Assembly: GCA_000733355.1 (NCBI GenBank)
Contig: JNVV01000004.1
Location: 1,838,785 to 1,902,784 of the forward strand
Source of the DNA: Falciphora oryzae
Lineage: Eukaryota > Ascomycota > Sordariomycetes > Magnaporthales > Magnaporthaceae
Reading direction: 5' to 3'
DNA length: 64,000 nucleotides
A model generated the notes under the pieces. That model saw nothing but the letters and a program-made list of their open reading frames with translations, made no database searches and was not told the origin of the DNA. A program made the position numbers and the translations under genes. Shown piece by piece: positions 34,971 through 46,963 of the stretch. The stretch's first letter is position 1. Each line of letters opens with the position of its first letter.

Positions 34971-36438
34971 GTTGATGAGTTGGTGTGGTTGACGGGTGTC
35001 TTCGGGTGGGTTGTGTTTATATGTTGCAAGATTGAAGCTGCAGAGGCTGCTGAGGTGATTGTGAGGTTGTGTGTGATGATGAGAAGCTGGACTGTTCAAG
35101 ATGGGAGGATCGACTAGTTTCTTATAGACTTGGAAAGACGGCGGCTTCTACGACGCTCGAGGCCTGATCCAATTGGCATCTCGGTCTCCTGGGTCCTCAC
35201 TCGGGAGGCCGTGGGAATCATGACGCCTTGACTTGCGCCTAGCAAGAGGCCAAGACGATCCCCCGTCCCCCAACGGGCCACCTGGGTCGAGGTTCGCAAA
35301 GGATCGTGGTTTGCTCAGTCCATCGAGCGGCTTTCGGCTCGGAGATACGCATAAAGAAGAGAGAAGCGACTTAGCACTTGGGCAAGCTTTGGTTTGGGCC
35401 GTGAAATGTCGCCGCTAGAGGCGCCCGCCCGCCCTTGCATGCGTCTGTCCGACGACTCGATGCGGCTCCGCAAGGGCATAGGCTGGAGCACCCCGGAACT
35501 GGGCTTGATCATGAATCATCAAGCACCGGACCATCCCCTCGTGGGTCCGACGTGCGCGCGTGCTAGCTGGGCCGGGACGGAAGGAATGGATCTGCGCCGC
35601 TCGATCGGCGGTCTCCCGGTAGACTAGACCGCCTCATACCTGGGCTCGGCGCTAGCAACGGGCTAGTGGAGGACATTTAAGTAACAAATATGGTGCTGTT
35701 CGAGAGGAAGAGATCGCGGGAGCGGTCAGGCGTTTGTCTGAGTGTGGACGCAGGGATGCTGACGGTCATCGAGTACTGGGACAAGCGGGCATGATTATTG
35801 ATTTGGTTTTCATAATGCATAAATGATGTATATCTTGTGAAGGGAGGTAGACGAGAGGTCGGGAAGCGGTGCGGGCTGGGGGTCAACATCCAACCTCCTT
35901 TCGTGCAGGTTAGCGAGTGTAAAATGCCCCCGTCCATCACGCCAGACCCGCATCCGCGGAACGATCGTTGGCGGAAAAGGCGTTCGAGTTCGCCGGGGGC
36001 TGTCTCTGGTGGTGCCAAAAGAAGACGATCGATGCCGGCCCGATCTAGAGTGTCATCGATCGCAGCCGCCGTCGGGAGCAGCGGAAAAAAAAAAAGAGAA
36101 GCAAAGCGCCTCGCCTCGCGAAGCTTGGCTTGGCGCGCCGGGGCTGGACCCGCTGAATTCGGGCGGGTGAGCCCAGCCACCCAGCCACGTTCAGCTTGAC
36201 GCGTGTGGCTGTGCGTTTGGAAGCGGTGTTATCGCTGCGAGCGCCGACTCAGCCCCTGACAAGCACTGCCCGAAACAAAAATCCATCAAAGAAACAGCCA
36301 ACCAATTCTGCAGGACAGAATCCGGACAGTCCGTTGCTCACACCATCGCACGCACGCACATCCAACACAGGCGCCACACCGAACAACCAGGGCAAAAAAA
36401 AAAAACAAAAAAAAAAAAAACAAAGAACACAACCGAAA
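34971..36438. promoter_or_regulatory. Divergent promoter region, con-6 / TMEM234-like gene
   Basis: About 1.5 kb between outward-facing starts. The right end is an A-rich leader (two interrupted A runs at 36396-36422) immediately before the ATG at 36439. A 167-codon minus-strand frame at 35677-36180 has no recognisable content. Confidence 0.45.
35016..35021 (-). promoter_or_regulatory. Candidate TATA box of con-6
   Basis: TATAAA on the minus strand, 46 bp from the start codon. Confidence 0.45.
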
Positions 36439-37111
36439 ATGTCCACGCCGGCGACAGCACCAGAGCAGCAGCCCGGCCCGCTCAACTACGTCGTCGGGTT
36501 CCTGATGGTGGGGCTGGCGTGGGGCCTGACGACGCCCTTCATCCGGCGCGCGGCGCGGGACCACCGCCCGGCCGCCCACCCGGTCCTGCAGTCCGACCGC
36601 GTCCGCTCCAGCGCCGTGCGCTCGCGCCTCTACGGCGCCTTCTTCGCCGTCGTCGACCTGCTGCGCAACCCGCGCTACGCCGTCCCGCTCCTGCTGAACC
36701 TGACCGGGAGCGTCTGGTTCTTTCTGCTGATCGGGCAGGCCGGTGAGATTTTCTTCCCTTGACGGCTGAGGCTTCCCTCCTCTGCCTCTTGATATCTTGG
36801 CATCGCTGACATGAGCAACAATCCCCCACCTGCACCCCCGTAATCCCAACGTCGACTGTAGAGCTGAGCTTGACTGTTCCCATCGTGAACACCCTTGCCT
36901 TTCTCTTCACCGTCATCGGCGAATGGTGGGTCGAACACAAAGTCATTAGTAGAGGTAAGTCAGCGAGAGGCTCACAGGGTCCCCGTAATTACCACAGCTG
37001 CTTGCCCAAACTGACAGCATGGGCACCTTTGCTCTCTGCCTAGACACTATGCTGGGGATGCTTCTGTCGTTGGGCGGCATCGCCCTGTGCGTGCACAGCA
37101 AGCTTCCTTGA
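36439..37111 (+). CDS. TMEM234 / UPF0546-like small membrane protein
   Basis: Exons 36439-36742, 36862-36954 and 37044-37111 give 154 aa. Four hydrophobic segments are visible: LNYVVGFLMVGLAWGLTTPF, VPLLLNLTGSVWFFLLIGQA, LTVPIVNTLAFLFTVIGEWW and TMLGMLLSLGGIALCV. The GLAWGLTTPFIRR motif, the NLTGS segment and the final GMLL-GGIALC are characteristic of the TMEM234/UPF0546 family, distantly related to drug/metabolite transporters. The human relative is linked to kidney filtration-barrier biology; the fungal role is unknown. Each splice restores family sequence (QAGELSLTVP, SRDTMLGMLL). Confidence 0.88.
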
Positions 37112-38229
37112 GCAGATCGCATGGACGTGGCATGCTTTCGTTTGTGTTGCTTTCCCCTGCTCGGCTTGTTCTCGTCTGGTTCCCCATTTGTCCTTTCCGC
37201 TTCATGCATAGAGTTTTTGCAGGCATTATGGGAGCATCTTTACGTTTATAGGCCATGGTGTCGGTGCTTGGGTCGTTTGTTGGCGCCATTTGGCAAGAGG
37301 CCATTTGCTGGCACCTGGCGGCGCATTTATGTCGTCACCGAACGGAGTTCCTGGTTCACGCAATTGGATAAACGAGATAGATCTGTGATTTTTAAGCCGC
37401 AACCCATGCTCGTTCCATCCACGTCTTAGATCCGTCGTTCCTCGTACGTGGCAATGCCTGGCCATGGTACGCTGGTCCACCAGGGCCACAACAGTTTGAT
37501 AATACCTCTAACCAAAGCGATAGAACTATTTTTGCGGTAACTGGGACAAAGAGAGCAAAGAGTAGAAATGATGAAGGAAACAGTGAAGGAAGGGAACAAT
37601 TTTGGGTGGAAAAAAAAAAAGTAAAAAAGGAAAACAAAAAAAGTGACAAAAAGAAAGGCCGAAGAGAAGATAAAGACACAAGAAAAGAAGAAAAAAGGAA
37701 CATAAAACAATAAACAACTAAGGTTAAGGAGTAGAGCGCTCGCCAGCCAGCATCTGCGATACGGAGGAAACGTATGTACATTTTTGGAGAGAATAGGTAT
37801 AAGAAGTTTGTACGGGTTTTGCAAGGGTGAAAGTATGTTCGAGAAGGAAAGGAAAGAAGGCGTTATCCAAGATACGTTTTTTTGCTTGGAAAAGAATAGG
37901 GAAGAATGAAAAAAAAGGAAAGAACGAAGAAAGGAAAGAGAGAAGCAAGAAAAGAGTGAAGCAAAGCGGAAAGGAGGGAGGATGAAGGAGGGACCTAGCC
38001 GCCCGGGCCGTGTTGCCGCTTTATCGTTGGGAAAATGGGTGTCGGTTGCCTACAGCTCGGCGTGTCTGCGGCAGGAGAAAAGATACCCAGAAGCATCTCG
38101 GCCTGAGGGCATCGATGCACTGTGACTCGGTCGTCGTGGGCACTGGTCGCATCGCGGGTCAAGTGGGAAACAAGAGCGATCTCGTCACAAAGGGGTCGGC
38201 ATTGTCGACACTGGGGTATTCGGGCCTCT
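37112..38229. other. Intergenic between convergent genes, with purine-rich strand
   Basis: About 1.1 kb. From about 37550 to 37985 the plus strand is strongly purine-rich (GAAA/AAGG words). Read on the minus strand it is a long pyrimidine tract that keeps frames open artificially. No gene supported. Confidence 0.55.
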
Positions 38230-39379
38230 CTAAGTCGCGCGGCGCGAGCGGACCCAGCGCTGCACGGCGCGGATGCTTGGGTCCTCGCCGGTCCAGCGGC
38301 CGTACTGGATGTCGGAGGCCTGGAGCGTCTGGTAGACGGCCTCGTCGGTGATGGTTCCGAGCCGCTAAAAGGGGCAAATAATCACAAGAGGTTAGCCCCT
38401 GCTGACACCATAAGAGTCGTGTCTATCGCGCAGCCGTGATCCCGCATATCTTCCTTGGGTTTGTTGTGGTGTATCAAGGTATGAGGGTGTGACAAGTCTG
38501 AACTCTTGAAGAAAACAAGGGGCTGCAACTCACCCTCACGAGCTCCTGGTCACAAGCTCGGAGCTGGAGCTCGTGGCCCGAGTGCGGCCGCTCCCCCTGA
38601 AGGACGTATTCGCGGTTCGAGATCCAGTCCTGGGCAGCCGCCTGGCGGAGGTAGATCTTCTGGGCCATGTGTCTGCGCGAGAAGACGTCGAGGTGGACCC
38701 TGTTGACGCCGGAGAAAAGCGGTCAGTTTACAACCCCCTAACCCCTCAACTGGTTCTTTTTGTGCTCCTATTTCTTGTCTTCCTGCGCACCCTGACAGCA
38801 ACCGAGCTGTAGAGCGAGGGAAGGAAACGGGACGCTCGGGTGGACGTTGTCTGGAAAGGGGAAACACTGACTGCTGGAGCTCGGCCTTGTCCTGCTCCTC
38901 CTGCCCGCCGCGGGCCCGGGGCACGGTGGTGTCGGCGCCGCAGTTGAGGATGTGCTGGCCGTCAATGGAGCACTGGCGCAGCGCCTTCCAGCCCTCGGTG
39001 TAGTAGTCGTCCATGTCCTCGGGCGTGTCGGGCGCCGCGGCAATGTACTGTTGCAGCTGCATAAAGTCCGAGAGGAGATCGGCGACGCGAGCCCGGCGTT
39101 CCTTGTTGTCTAAAAATTCCAAGGGAAAAAGGGGGCCTAGATGTCAGTAATGTCTTCCTACCACTTTTTGCTTGTGTTCTCTATTCACCGCTCTCTGCAA
39201 CGCTGGCCGCTCGACTTTGAGGTTGGTGATCGGCCTTTATGGTGTCGAATTTTTTTCCCGTCGGCGCCCAACCTCACCCGTCTCGGGTGGGCGTTTCAAG
39301 CCTCTTTCTGTTGGGCCAACGAGGGATGTCCCAGGGGACAGGGGTGGAAGGGCTCAGGCAAACACTCACAGCCGTCCAT
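38230..39379 (-). CDS. Unrecognised four-exon protein, 182 aa
   Basis: Proposed exons are 39379-39370 (10 nt), 39109-38872, 38699-38534 and 38364-38230. All junctions are GT-AG with consistent phases (1, 2, 0). The protein begins MDGYNKERRARVADLLSDFM and continues with EDMDDYYTEGWKALRQCS and IDGQHILNCGADTTVPRARG. Then come VHLDVFSRRHMAQKIYLRQA, CDQELVRRLGTITDEAVYQT and GRWTGEDPSIRAVQRWVRSR before the stop. It is mostly helical and charged, with no signal peptide or TM segment. Exon 2 alone has no in-frame ATG near its start, which is why the tiny first exon is invoked. I do not recognise the family; splice consistency and well-kept frames argue it is real. Function unknown. Confidence 0.75.
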
Positions 39380-42300
39380 GTCTGTTGATTCGGTCTGGCG
39401 AAGGGGTAGGATAGAAGGATAAAACGATCACGGAAGATGATTAAAAAGTTTGTAGACCGCCAATGCTTTCAGGAGAACAAGATGGGTATCGTAGACAGAG
39501 GACGATGGGTTGAAGAGGAAAGAGAATAAATGGGTGTTCGGACGTCCTATGCGTTGCAGGTAAACGGAAAGATATAGGACAGCGAATGCAGGGCGACCGC
39601 CGATGAAGCCAATGAGAGAGCCCGTTGGGAGAGGAAAAGACTGTCGGGTTTGGGGAGATTGGTGGATGATCTAGCGAGCGGCAAAGCCCTCAACGGCGCG
39701 GCTCCCGCGTCCCTTTTGTATATTTTCCGATGAGGCCCCCAGCATCGGTATGGCGGTATTAACACTTGGCGGAGAGAAAGAGAAAAAAAAAGAAAGGGCT
39801 AGTGTCGACGGGATCCCGCGTTCAAGGTCCTGGTATAGTTGCCGGCCACGGCGCGGGAGGTCACCACGTAAGATGTTGGTATGTGGTATGGCGAGGAGAC
39901 AAGGAAGAAAAATGAAAGCTAGACTAAGATGACGAACGGCACGGGCACCAGAGGCTCCCACCCACACACCAGGCGCGCACACCCTCGACATGTCCTCTCC
40001 TGAAGGTCTCGGGAGGCTTGGGAGCTTGGGGGTGCTCCCGGAGCTACCACGGACCCGTACCATAGGGCTCCCGCGGCCTCATACTGGTCGAGAGCGAGGA
40101 GGACGCAACCCACAGGTGGACAGCCAGGGGGGTGTGTGGGCGTGGCCGGGTGACTACACCATCAGCCATCGCCAAAAGGCCACGCCCCTGATTATACCGT
40201 GATACACAGGGCGGTCGAATCGGGGATTTTTTGAGGGCTTCTTGGAAGGAGGAGGGCCCATGCCAGCGGAAAGCTAGGAAGCAACAACCCTTGCGGAGCT
40301 GTGGTTGGAGGGTGGGGAACGATAATAATCGTTCGGGTGTGTGAGGGTTAGGTTGGGGGGTTTGTCATTTGGTGGAGGAGGGCCGCCGCCATCACCGGCA
40401 GTGCGCCTTGCCCAAAATGGCCGAGGAGGAGCCACGAAGGGGCCGTCCCGGGTGTGCCCAAGGGGGCTCCCCCGAGCGAAGCAAGTGCCTGTCACTCGAC
40501 GGCCTGCGGCCCTTGCCCCTGAGCTACCTGGGTGATCTGCATGCGCGTGCTACGCTAAGCTGCAGGTCCAGCAGCTGCCACAGTTCAGACGAGGACACGA
40601 ATTGGGGAATAGCAGGAAGAGAAGACCATGTGCTGGGCTGGAGGGTGGGTAGCACAAGGCTGGCGCTCGCAGTAGCAGCAACAAGCTCACGGTAGGGTGA
40701 AAGGTGGGCCGCGGGATGAGGTCATATCGAGTTGGCGGGCATCACGTAATGCCCGCCCATCACTCGGGCTTTTGGTGTAGCTTGAGCGGGCAGAGGTGTA
40801 AATCTTGTAAATTCACAACGACCGATGCGACAGGTGCTGCTGGTGGCTGAGAAGTCCGGTATCGCGAGATCCGCGAGTCCGTGACGGCCGGAACAAATTG
40901 GGTATCTCAATCTCCATCACCACGTCTCCCTGGCTAGGCGTGCGTGTCTTGGAGGCTCTATCAAAGGAGGTTTGCTGCCGTCCTCCCTTGGCGCTGCGGT
41001 AAGTGGTTGGGCTAGCCACCTCAGGCACACTACAGCACCATTCCACAGCTAGCCTGAAAGCTCGCAGGCGGAGAATTTCAGCGCAGCAGGACGCTTCGCC
41101 GGCGGCACTGCATTTCCCAACGTGGACGCCACGAAAATAGGCGCGCAGCCAATGGGCGGCGCGAAGGACGTGAAGCGCCCTCTGCATGTGGAGGCCGCTT
41201 GCTGTGGGTTCAGGAGCAGTTCGTGGCTTAGCTTGCTCGACACCTCAGGCCATGGGGCCTTGGCGCGAGGCCGTTTGGCTGTGTCGAAGGGCCATGCCAG
41301 CTGAAAACGAGATATTTTGGGGCTACTCACCCGCATTAGCCCTTTGCCCGTGATCCAATGACGATGGTGGCCCTGCCGGCAATTCCCCCCCTCGTGGCTT
41401 TCGTGGCCCGGTCAGGCATTTTGCGTTTTTGTTCTTGTGGTCATTCGCCGCCGGTTTGGCCCATTCTCGGTCTTGGAGAGGGCTCACGATGGAGCGCAAA
41501 TGCCGACAGGAGCGGGAAGTCCACGAATAAAAAAGACCGATTGGGCGGGTTTGATGTGGTGATCTTCACCTTGGCCTTGGGGTTTCTCGGTCATTGGCGA
41601 CCTGAAGACATTTCGGTGATGGCAGAGGGAAACAAACAAATGCGGCTCTCCAGTGCCGGGCATCCGTCGCTGCCCACCATGCCCGCTCGTCGATACAGCT
41701 TGTCTCGCTTGTGGCACCCTGGGGCTGCAGTTGGAGGCCCAGGCTAATCGGTCCCTTGCTGCTGCTTAGTACAGGACCCTCGTCAACATTGGCGGCGGCA
41801 TCGACACCGGGACAGGAGACAGATGCGCGATCGACTGCAAGAGGCCTGCAGGTTCCAGCTCGTTGCGCCCGAACGAGACTTGAAAATCTCAGGTGGCTTT
41901 AGCCCCTGCTGGTCAGTTCCCGAATCCAGTCTGTTGGGAACCCAAGCATGCGGCATGCAGGGCAGCCCCACTTCAGCCCCGAGCGAAAAATGAGGGTTGT
42001 TACATTATGTCTCTTTGCGGTTGCGCTTTCTCCAAGTTTCCATCGTCATCGTGGCTGTCATGTCCGATTTGCCCCGGGCAGGGCGCTGCAATGCGGCCTG
42101 TCCTCAGCAGCGGCCCGGTCGCATGCGAGGCTCAAAACGAGAGAGATGTGTGTCTATCAACGCCCTGATGGTATTGCTGTCGATGGTGTTCCAAGAATGG
42201 CAGGCGTCCGGACAAGGGGTGGCCGCACTGGGCTGGCTGGACTAGACTGGGCTGGATGACCGGGCAAAAGAAAAAAGGCCATGCTGTGCCGCCATACCAA

Positions 42301-43137
42301 CCAACATCTCCCGCGACCCTCCATCAGACCACCACGACGGCCTCACAAGGCAGTAAGCGGGATCGGTGCCTGGCTTATACGCCACAGAACCCCAGCTCCA
42401 CCCTTCCTTTCTTGTGAATGGTCGCCTTATGGCCTGAGAGGCTTGAACAAATCCGCCAACCCACCCTCTTTTTCTCGCCTCCATTACAACAAGGCATATT
42501 ATCATCATCTCTGATCTATCCTAAGCGAACGTTTGCGGGGCGGGTACGCCCTGCCCCTGCTTCCCTTCACGACGCTAAGCCAACAGATGGTTCAGGCATC
42601 GAGAATCCGAATAGCAGAGCCGCAGCTCGGCCAGAATTCTGCTTGGGTGAGCCGACAGATGCTCATGTCCATAAATAGAACGGCCTCCTTTTCTTGGTTC
42701 CACCGAAAGGAGAGCTTCAGCTGGCACCAGCGACGGCTGGGTAGGCATATACTGGTCGATCACGGTGAACTCGGGTTGTCGGTCAGAACCATTGGGATCG
42801 AAAAAAAAACTCGCCTATCATCGATTATAGCAAGACACGTAAAGTACCCTTGGCGGAATCATTGGTGATGCTGGCGATGCGGGGACAGGCGGCTTGTTGA
42901 CTCCTCCCTAAGACTGTCTCGTACAATCCTCGACCCCTTCGCATCCTGAGAAGTCTCCCCAAGCGGCCTCACGGCAGCTTGACCGACCCAGAGTCTGCTA
43001 GGCTGCAGCGATGACCGCACAGCTCCCTATACCGGTGGCATCGGTCCTTCTATTGCGCCCGAATGGGGAACCCGACATTTGTGCGCGCATCACACTGGCC
43101 TGGTCCCTCTGCTGACCCTGTCTCGTTCAGGGCCCGC
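39380..43137. other. 3.8-kb gene-poor stretch
   Basis: The left end should hold the leader and promoter of the four-exon gene. The rest has only short overlapping frames (up to ~130 codons) with no motifs or splice-supported extensions. No tRNA, rRNA or repeat was recognised on reading both strands. A non-coding RNA or a fast-evolving gene cannot be excluded. Confidence 0.5.
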
Positions 43138-44338
43138 TCAGTCCTTCTCAGCAATGGCCTGTAACCGCTCGTCGATCTCCTCCTCGGTCAGCTTCCTGAA
43201 GTTGGGATCGGTGCCCTCCTTGCCGTCCGCCCGTGGGCCGCCAACGATGCCAATCTCGATCTCGGTCTTTTTGAAGTCGATGCTGAGCACCGTGCTGAGC
43301 GTGGTGATGGCCAGCTCCACCACTTCCTCCCAGCTGCCCTCAGCGTGATCCTTGTTCTTGAGCTTCTTCTCAAGGTGGTTCAGCGCCTCTTGCTGCTTGG
43401 GGCCTGCCGCCGTTCCCTTGTAGCCGATATAGTAGCCCGCGGGGTCGCACTTGAACAGCTGTGGTCCGTACTCCTCGTCCAGAGAGATCAGTGTCGTGGC
43501 AATGCCATATGGGCGCATGTAGGCCTAAACATAGAACTTCGAGTAAGCATCTAGCTCCGAGTCTTGGTCCTCGTCCAGCAGGACACGGGTCGAAGGTTGC
43601 GCATATTGTCATGTCATACGACAAGGATACATACCCTCTGAGTGTAGACCTGGCTGATATTGGCCAGCCTCTTGGCCAGAGCGTCACACGGCATCTCATA
43701 ACCGTACTTGTAGCGGAATTCAGCGGCCTCGCCCTGTGCCCGCTGAGCAAAGGCCCTGGCGTCTGCTATGGAGCCGGTGATGACACAGCCAACCCTGGGC
43801 GAGATTTGGAAGAGGTGCGACACCGATGAGGGGTCGATGAGCTTGTCCTAAGTCGGTCCGGCCTCGTCAGCTACAGGCCGGGGTCTTGTGAAAAGACGAA
43901 GCAGTGCTCCCTTGTGGAGGGGTAGAGTGACGTACGGGCACCTTCTTTTGCGACAGGACAACGGCGCAGTCCTTGCCACGGACGCCTACCGCCATAATGT
44001 TGGCAGCGGTAATCGCCTTGAATGCATACTCTGGGAGAAATGCGTCGCCTATCATCAGCACTCATTGTCCGCGGGGCAGTGTCGAGCTGGACTGGACGCT
44101 CGGCCAAGCTGATCGAGCTGGCTGGGGAATCAATGGACTGTCTGCATACCGACTTGGTACAGTCTACCCCGGTCGGAGAAGATAGTAATGTGCCTGTCGT
44201 ATCCTGCGCTCCCTGCAGCAGAGACATATTGGTCAGTTTAGTTGTTTGCATTGGCGGGACGAGGCGGGCGGGCTGAAAACTGCTGCTGTCCATGACGACG
44301 AGGGCGGGCAGGAGAGAAAACAGAAACGCACCAGACAT
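43138..44338 (-). CDS. SCL1: 20S proteasome subunit alpha1 (PSMA6/Scl1 type)
   Basis: Exons 44338-44332 (7 nt), 44212-44150, 44030-43936, 43847-43635 and 43524-43138 give 254 aa. The N-terminus reads [20 protein letters not shown] and YQVEYAFKAI, the proteasome alpha signature. [20 protein letters not shown] and [18 protein letters not shown] follow, then [20 protein letters not shown]. The [11 protein letters not shown] start distinguishes alpha1 from other alpha subunits. The protein forms part of the outer ring of the 20S core in cytosol and nucleus. Length fits the family (about 250 aa). The 7-nt first exon (ATG TCT G) uses a GTGCGT donor; the splice gives the expected MSGSAGYDR. Confidence 0.95.
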
Positions 44339-45105
44339 CTTGGGCTTGCCGCGGGGAGAGGTATGGGGGAGCTTCGTCGGTGGTCGGATGTGGGCGTTGC
44401 AGGCTGTCGGGCGGTGATGATGGGTTGCGGAGGTCAGGGTGGATGCGCTGCCCTTGAGCTCTGTCGACGGAGCTTCCCTGAACGCGTTGCCCAGAGCTTG
44501 CCTAGAGTTGGAAGGCTGAATCAGCTGGCTGAGCAGTGCTCCAAATTGCCTTGTAATTCAGGCGCAAAGGGATCAAGTCCAGACTTTCCAGCACAAAGTA
44601 GTGTGGTCCGTGCTCCGCGAACGGCTGGATAAGCCTTTGAACCCCTGTCAGCCCCGCACCAGATAAGTCGAAGTGGAAGCAAGAGCCAAAGGCAGTTCAG
44701 CAAGGGAAGAACGGAGGGAATTGGAGAAGAAAAAAAAAAGTGAGGCAATCACAACGAAAAATTATTGACCAGCGAAAACGGAGCATTCCAAAGTCGGCAC
44801 AACATACTTTGGGCAGCCAGACGCATCCAATCAGCCCGACGCCCGGTTATGCAGCCGAGCTTATCGAGGATTGGCATACCACCGCCGCTATAGGCTCGCT
44901 CAGTGCCCGCGGCAAAAGTCGGGGCCCTCTGCTTGGTCGACTCTTTTCCCTTTTTTAGCCCAGCGTTATTGGGGGACCTGCCGCTACGGTCCCTGCGCCT
45001 TCCTTCCACCCGCGTGGTGTCTCCCTATTTGATCTATTGTTTTTATACCCCTCCGATTGAGCTCCCTCCGTCTCCCTCCCGGTCCTCTCCCTCTTCGCGC
45101 CCAGC
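44339..45105. promoter_or_regulatory. Divergent promoter region, proteasome alpha1 / WKF protein
   Basis: 767 bp between outward-facing starts. The right end is a pyrimidine-rich leader. No PACE-like or other named element could be confidently picked out. Confidence 0.45.
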
Positions 45106-46518
45106 ATGGCTCCCCAGACCTTGCCAGCACAGAACGTGCCGGCCTGGAAGCGATTGGGCTTGAAGCTTAAAGGTGCTGGCGACACCCCTTCGACCCCTTC
45201 GGCCAAGCCTGTGGCCACGGGCAGCAGCGCAGCTTCGACAAACGGACCGCGAGACTCCCCCAGCTGGGGCAACAAGCGAAAAGAGTATCCCTCGCCCGCG
45301 AGCCAGTTTGGCAGCAGCAAGCGACCCCGAACAGACTTCAACCAGGCGGCCCAGACGCCCGGCCGGCGCAAGTCGGTCACTTTTGCCGACAGCACCAAGG
45401 GCTCGGACCTCGACCCCTCGGCCACCAAGACGCCCTCCAAGCCCCCAGGGGCTACCGAAGACAAGCAGCCGAAGAAGCAGAAGAAGCCCAAGGCCCGCAA
45501 GCCGGCCAAGAAGCCTGAGCAGAATTACAAGCCCGACCACCTTCAGCCCCAGCTGAGCCAGTACTTGCGCGACTGGCACACTGCCCGTGACACGTGGAAA
45601 TTCCGCAAGAACATCCAGACCCTGGTGATCAAATACGCCTTCGACCCCGTGCTCCTGCCCGCCGCCGACTTTCCAATCTTCCGTAAATACGCCATTGGGT
45701 TGCAGGGCGCTTCGAGGGACTGGCTCCGCACCTCGGCGGCTGAGCTCAGGAAGAGGGACCTAGAGCAGAAGGGCGCCGCCGGGTTCCCCGCGGGCACGAC
45801 TGACGCCGACGTCAAGCAGAAGAGGTACGAGGAGCTGGTCGCCAAGATGCTCGGCGCGCAGGGCACCCAGCCGAGGCGGGGTGGTGGCTCCAGCAATGCC
45901 AATGGCAAGCGCGTGCGCGACGATTATAGCGAGGAGGATCTGGTCATGGGCGGTACGGAGGCCGACGCGCGGGGGCCCGAAGTCACTCAGCGCATTGTAA
46001 AGCGGATGCGGGCCGAGATGGTGCTTGACGAGCTGTCCGATGCCGACACGTCCGATGCCTCGGCCGCAACGACGTCCACCACCACCACCACCACGACAAC
46101 CAATGGCGCCTCATCGGAGGGAGAGGCAGCGACAGCAACGCCGTCAGCCGAGGAGGCCAAAGCCAAGGCGGCTGATAGCTCGCAGAAGCGAAGGCGCCAG
46201 CGGAAGAAGCGCACAGTCGATGACGATGACGACACCAGCAGCAGCGATGACAGCAGCGACAGCAGCGACGACGAGGATGCCGGGTCTGAGGACGAGGGGG
46301 AGGAGGAAGACGAGGAAGAGGATTCTGACAACGAGTCCACCTCGAGCTCGGGGACGAGCAGCAGCGGCTCCGACTCGGACTCGTCTGATACCGTGAGCGA
46401 AGGCACGCTCCAGAGGTTGGCGCAGGAGCGTGAGGCTCTTGAGTCCTCCTCTTCGAGCAGTAGCAGCAGCAGCGGCTCTGAGTCTGATAGCGATTCCGAT
46501 GCCGAGTCCGAGCTATGA
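45106..46518 (+). CDS. WKF-domain nucleolar-type protein
   Basis: Single exon, 470 aa. A Lys/Pro-rich N-terminal half (KKQKKPKARKPAKKPEQNYK) looks like nuclear/nucleolar targeting sequence. The WKF domain follows around residues 150-215: YLRDWHTARDTWKFRKNIQT, LVIKYAFDPVLLP and FPIFRKYAIGLQGASRDWLR. The C-terminal third is low-complexity: Thr runs, a KRRRQRKKR patch and long Asp/Glu/Ser tracts. The domain is shared with human C7orf50, which has been placed among nucleolar proteins; a role in ribosome assembly is plausible but unproven. The leader just upstream is rich in CTCCCT. Confidence 0.9.
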   Translation: MAPQTLPAQNVPAWKRLGLKLKGAGDTPSTPSAKPVATGSSAASTNGPRDSPSWGNKRKEYPSPASQFGSSKRPRTDFNQAAQTPGRRKSVTFADSTKGSDLDPSATKTPSKPPGATEDKQPKKQKKPKARKPAKKPEQNYKPDHLQPQLSQYLRDWHTARDTWKFRKNIQTLVIKYAFDPVLLPAADFPIFRKYAIGLQGASRDWLRTSAAELRKRDLEQKGAAGFPAGTTDADVKQKRYEELVAKMLGAQGTQPRRGGGSSNANGKRVRDDYSEEDLVMGGTEADARGPEVTQRIVKRMRAEMVLDELSDADTSDASAATTSTTTTTTTTNGASSEGEAATATPSAEEAKAKAADSSQKRRRQRKKRTVDDDDDTSSSDDSSDSSDDEDAGSEDEGEEEDEEEDSDNESTSSSGTSSSGSDSDSSDTVSEGTLQRLAQEREALESSSSSSSSSSGSESDSDSDAESEL

Positions 46519-46963
46519 TCGGACGCGGCAGGAAAGATATCGCGGCATGTTTTCCCCCGTTGCTATCCCTGTTGAAGAGACTCGAGACGTGTCGGTCCTT
46601 TGAACACCTTACACACCGGCTATCATACACTCGAAGCAACTGGCGACGGCCTATCTACGTACTGTCTTTATCCTCATACGAAGGTTTTCTGGATACCACC
46701 AATGTCAAGCTATGTTGACATCAGAAAGACCGGCTACACGCTTGGCGCAAATCCATAATACTATCTACCTCGCGAAGGCCTTTCCCTTGTTCTAATATTG
46801 TATCACCAGGACCCGATATCTACATGTATCAGATGAGTGTTCTATTAGGCGGCTTCCCAATATGGGAGGAAGTGGGAATGCTATTGTTCCTGTATGCGAC
46901 AAGCAATCGGCGCCTTCTCATTCTCAGCGCTGGAAAGCAGTGACCCCCTCGGCGGCTAGGCTC
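46519..46963. other. Convergent 3' ends of WKF and SIS genes
   Basis: 445 bp, AT-richer than the flanking genes, with nothing besides expected 3' UTRs. Confidence 0.5.
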
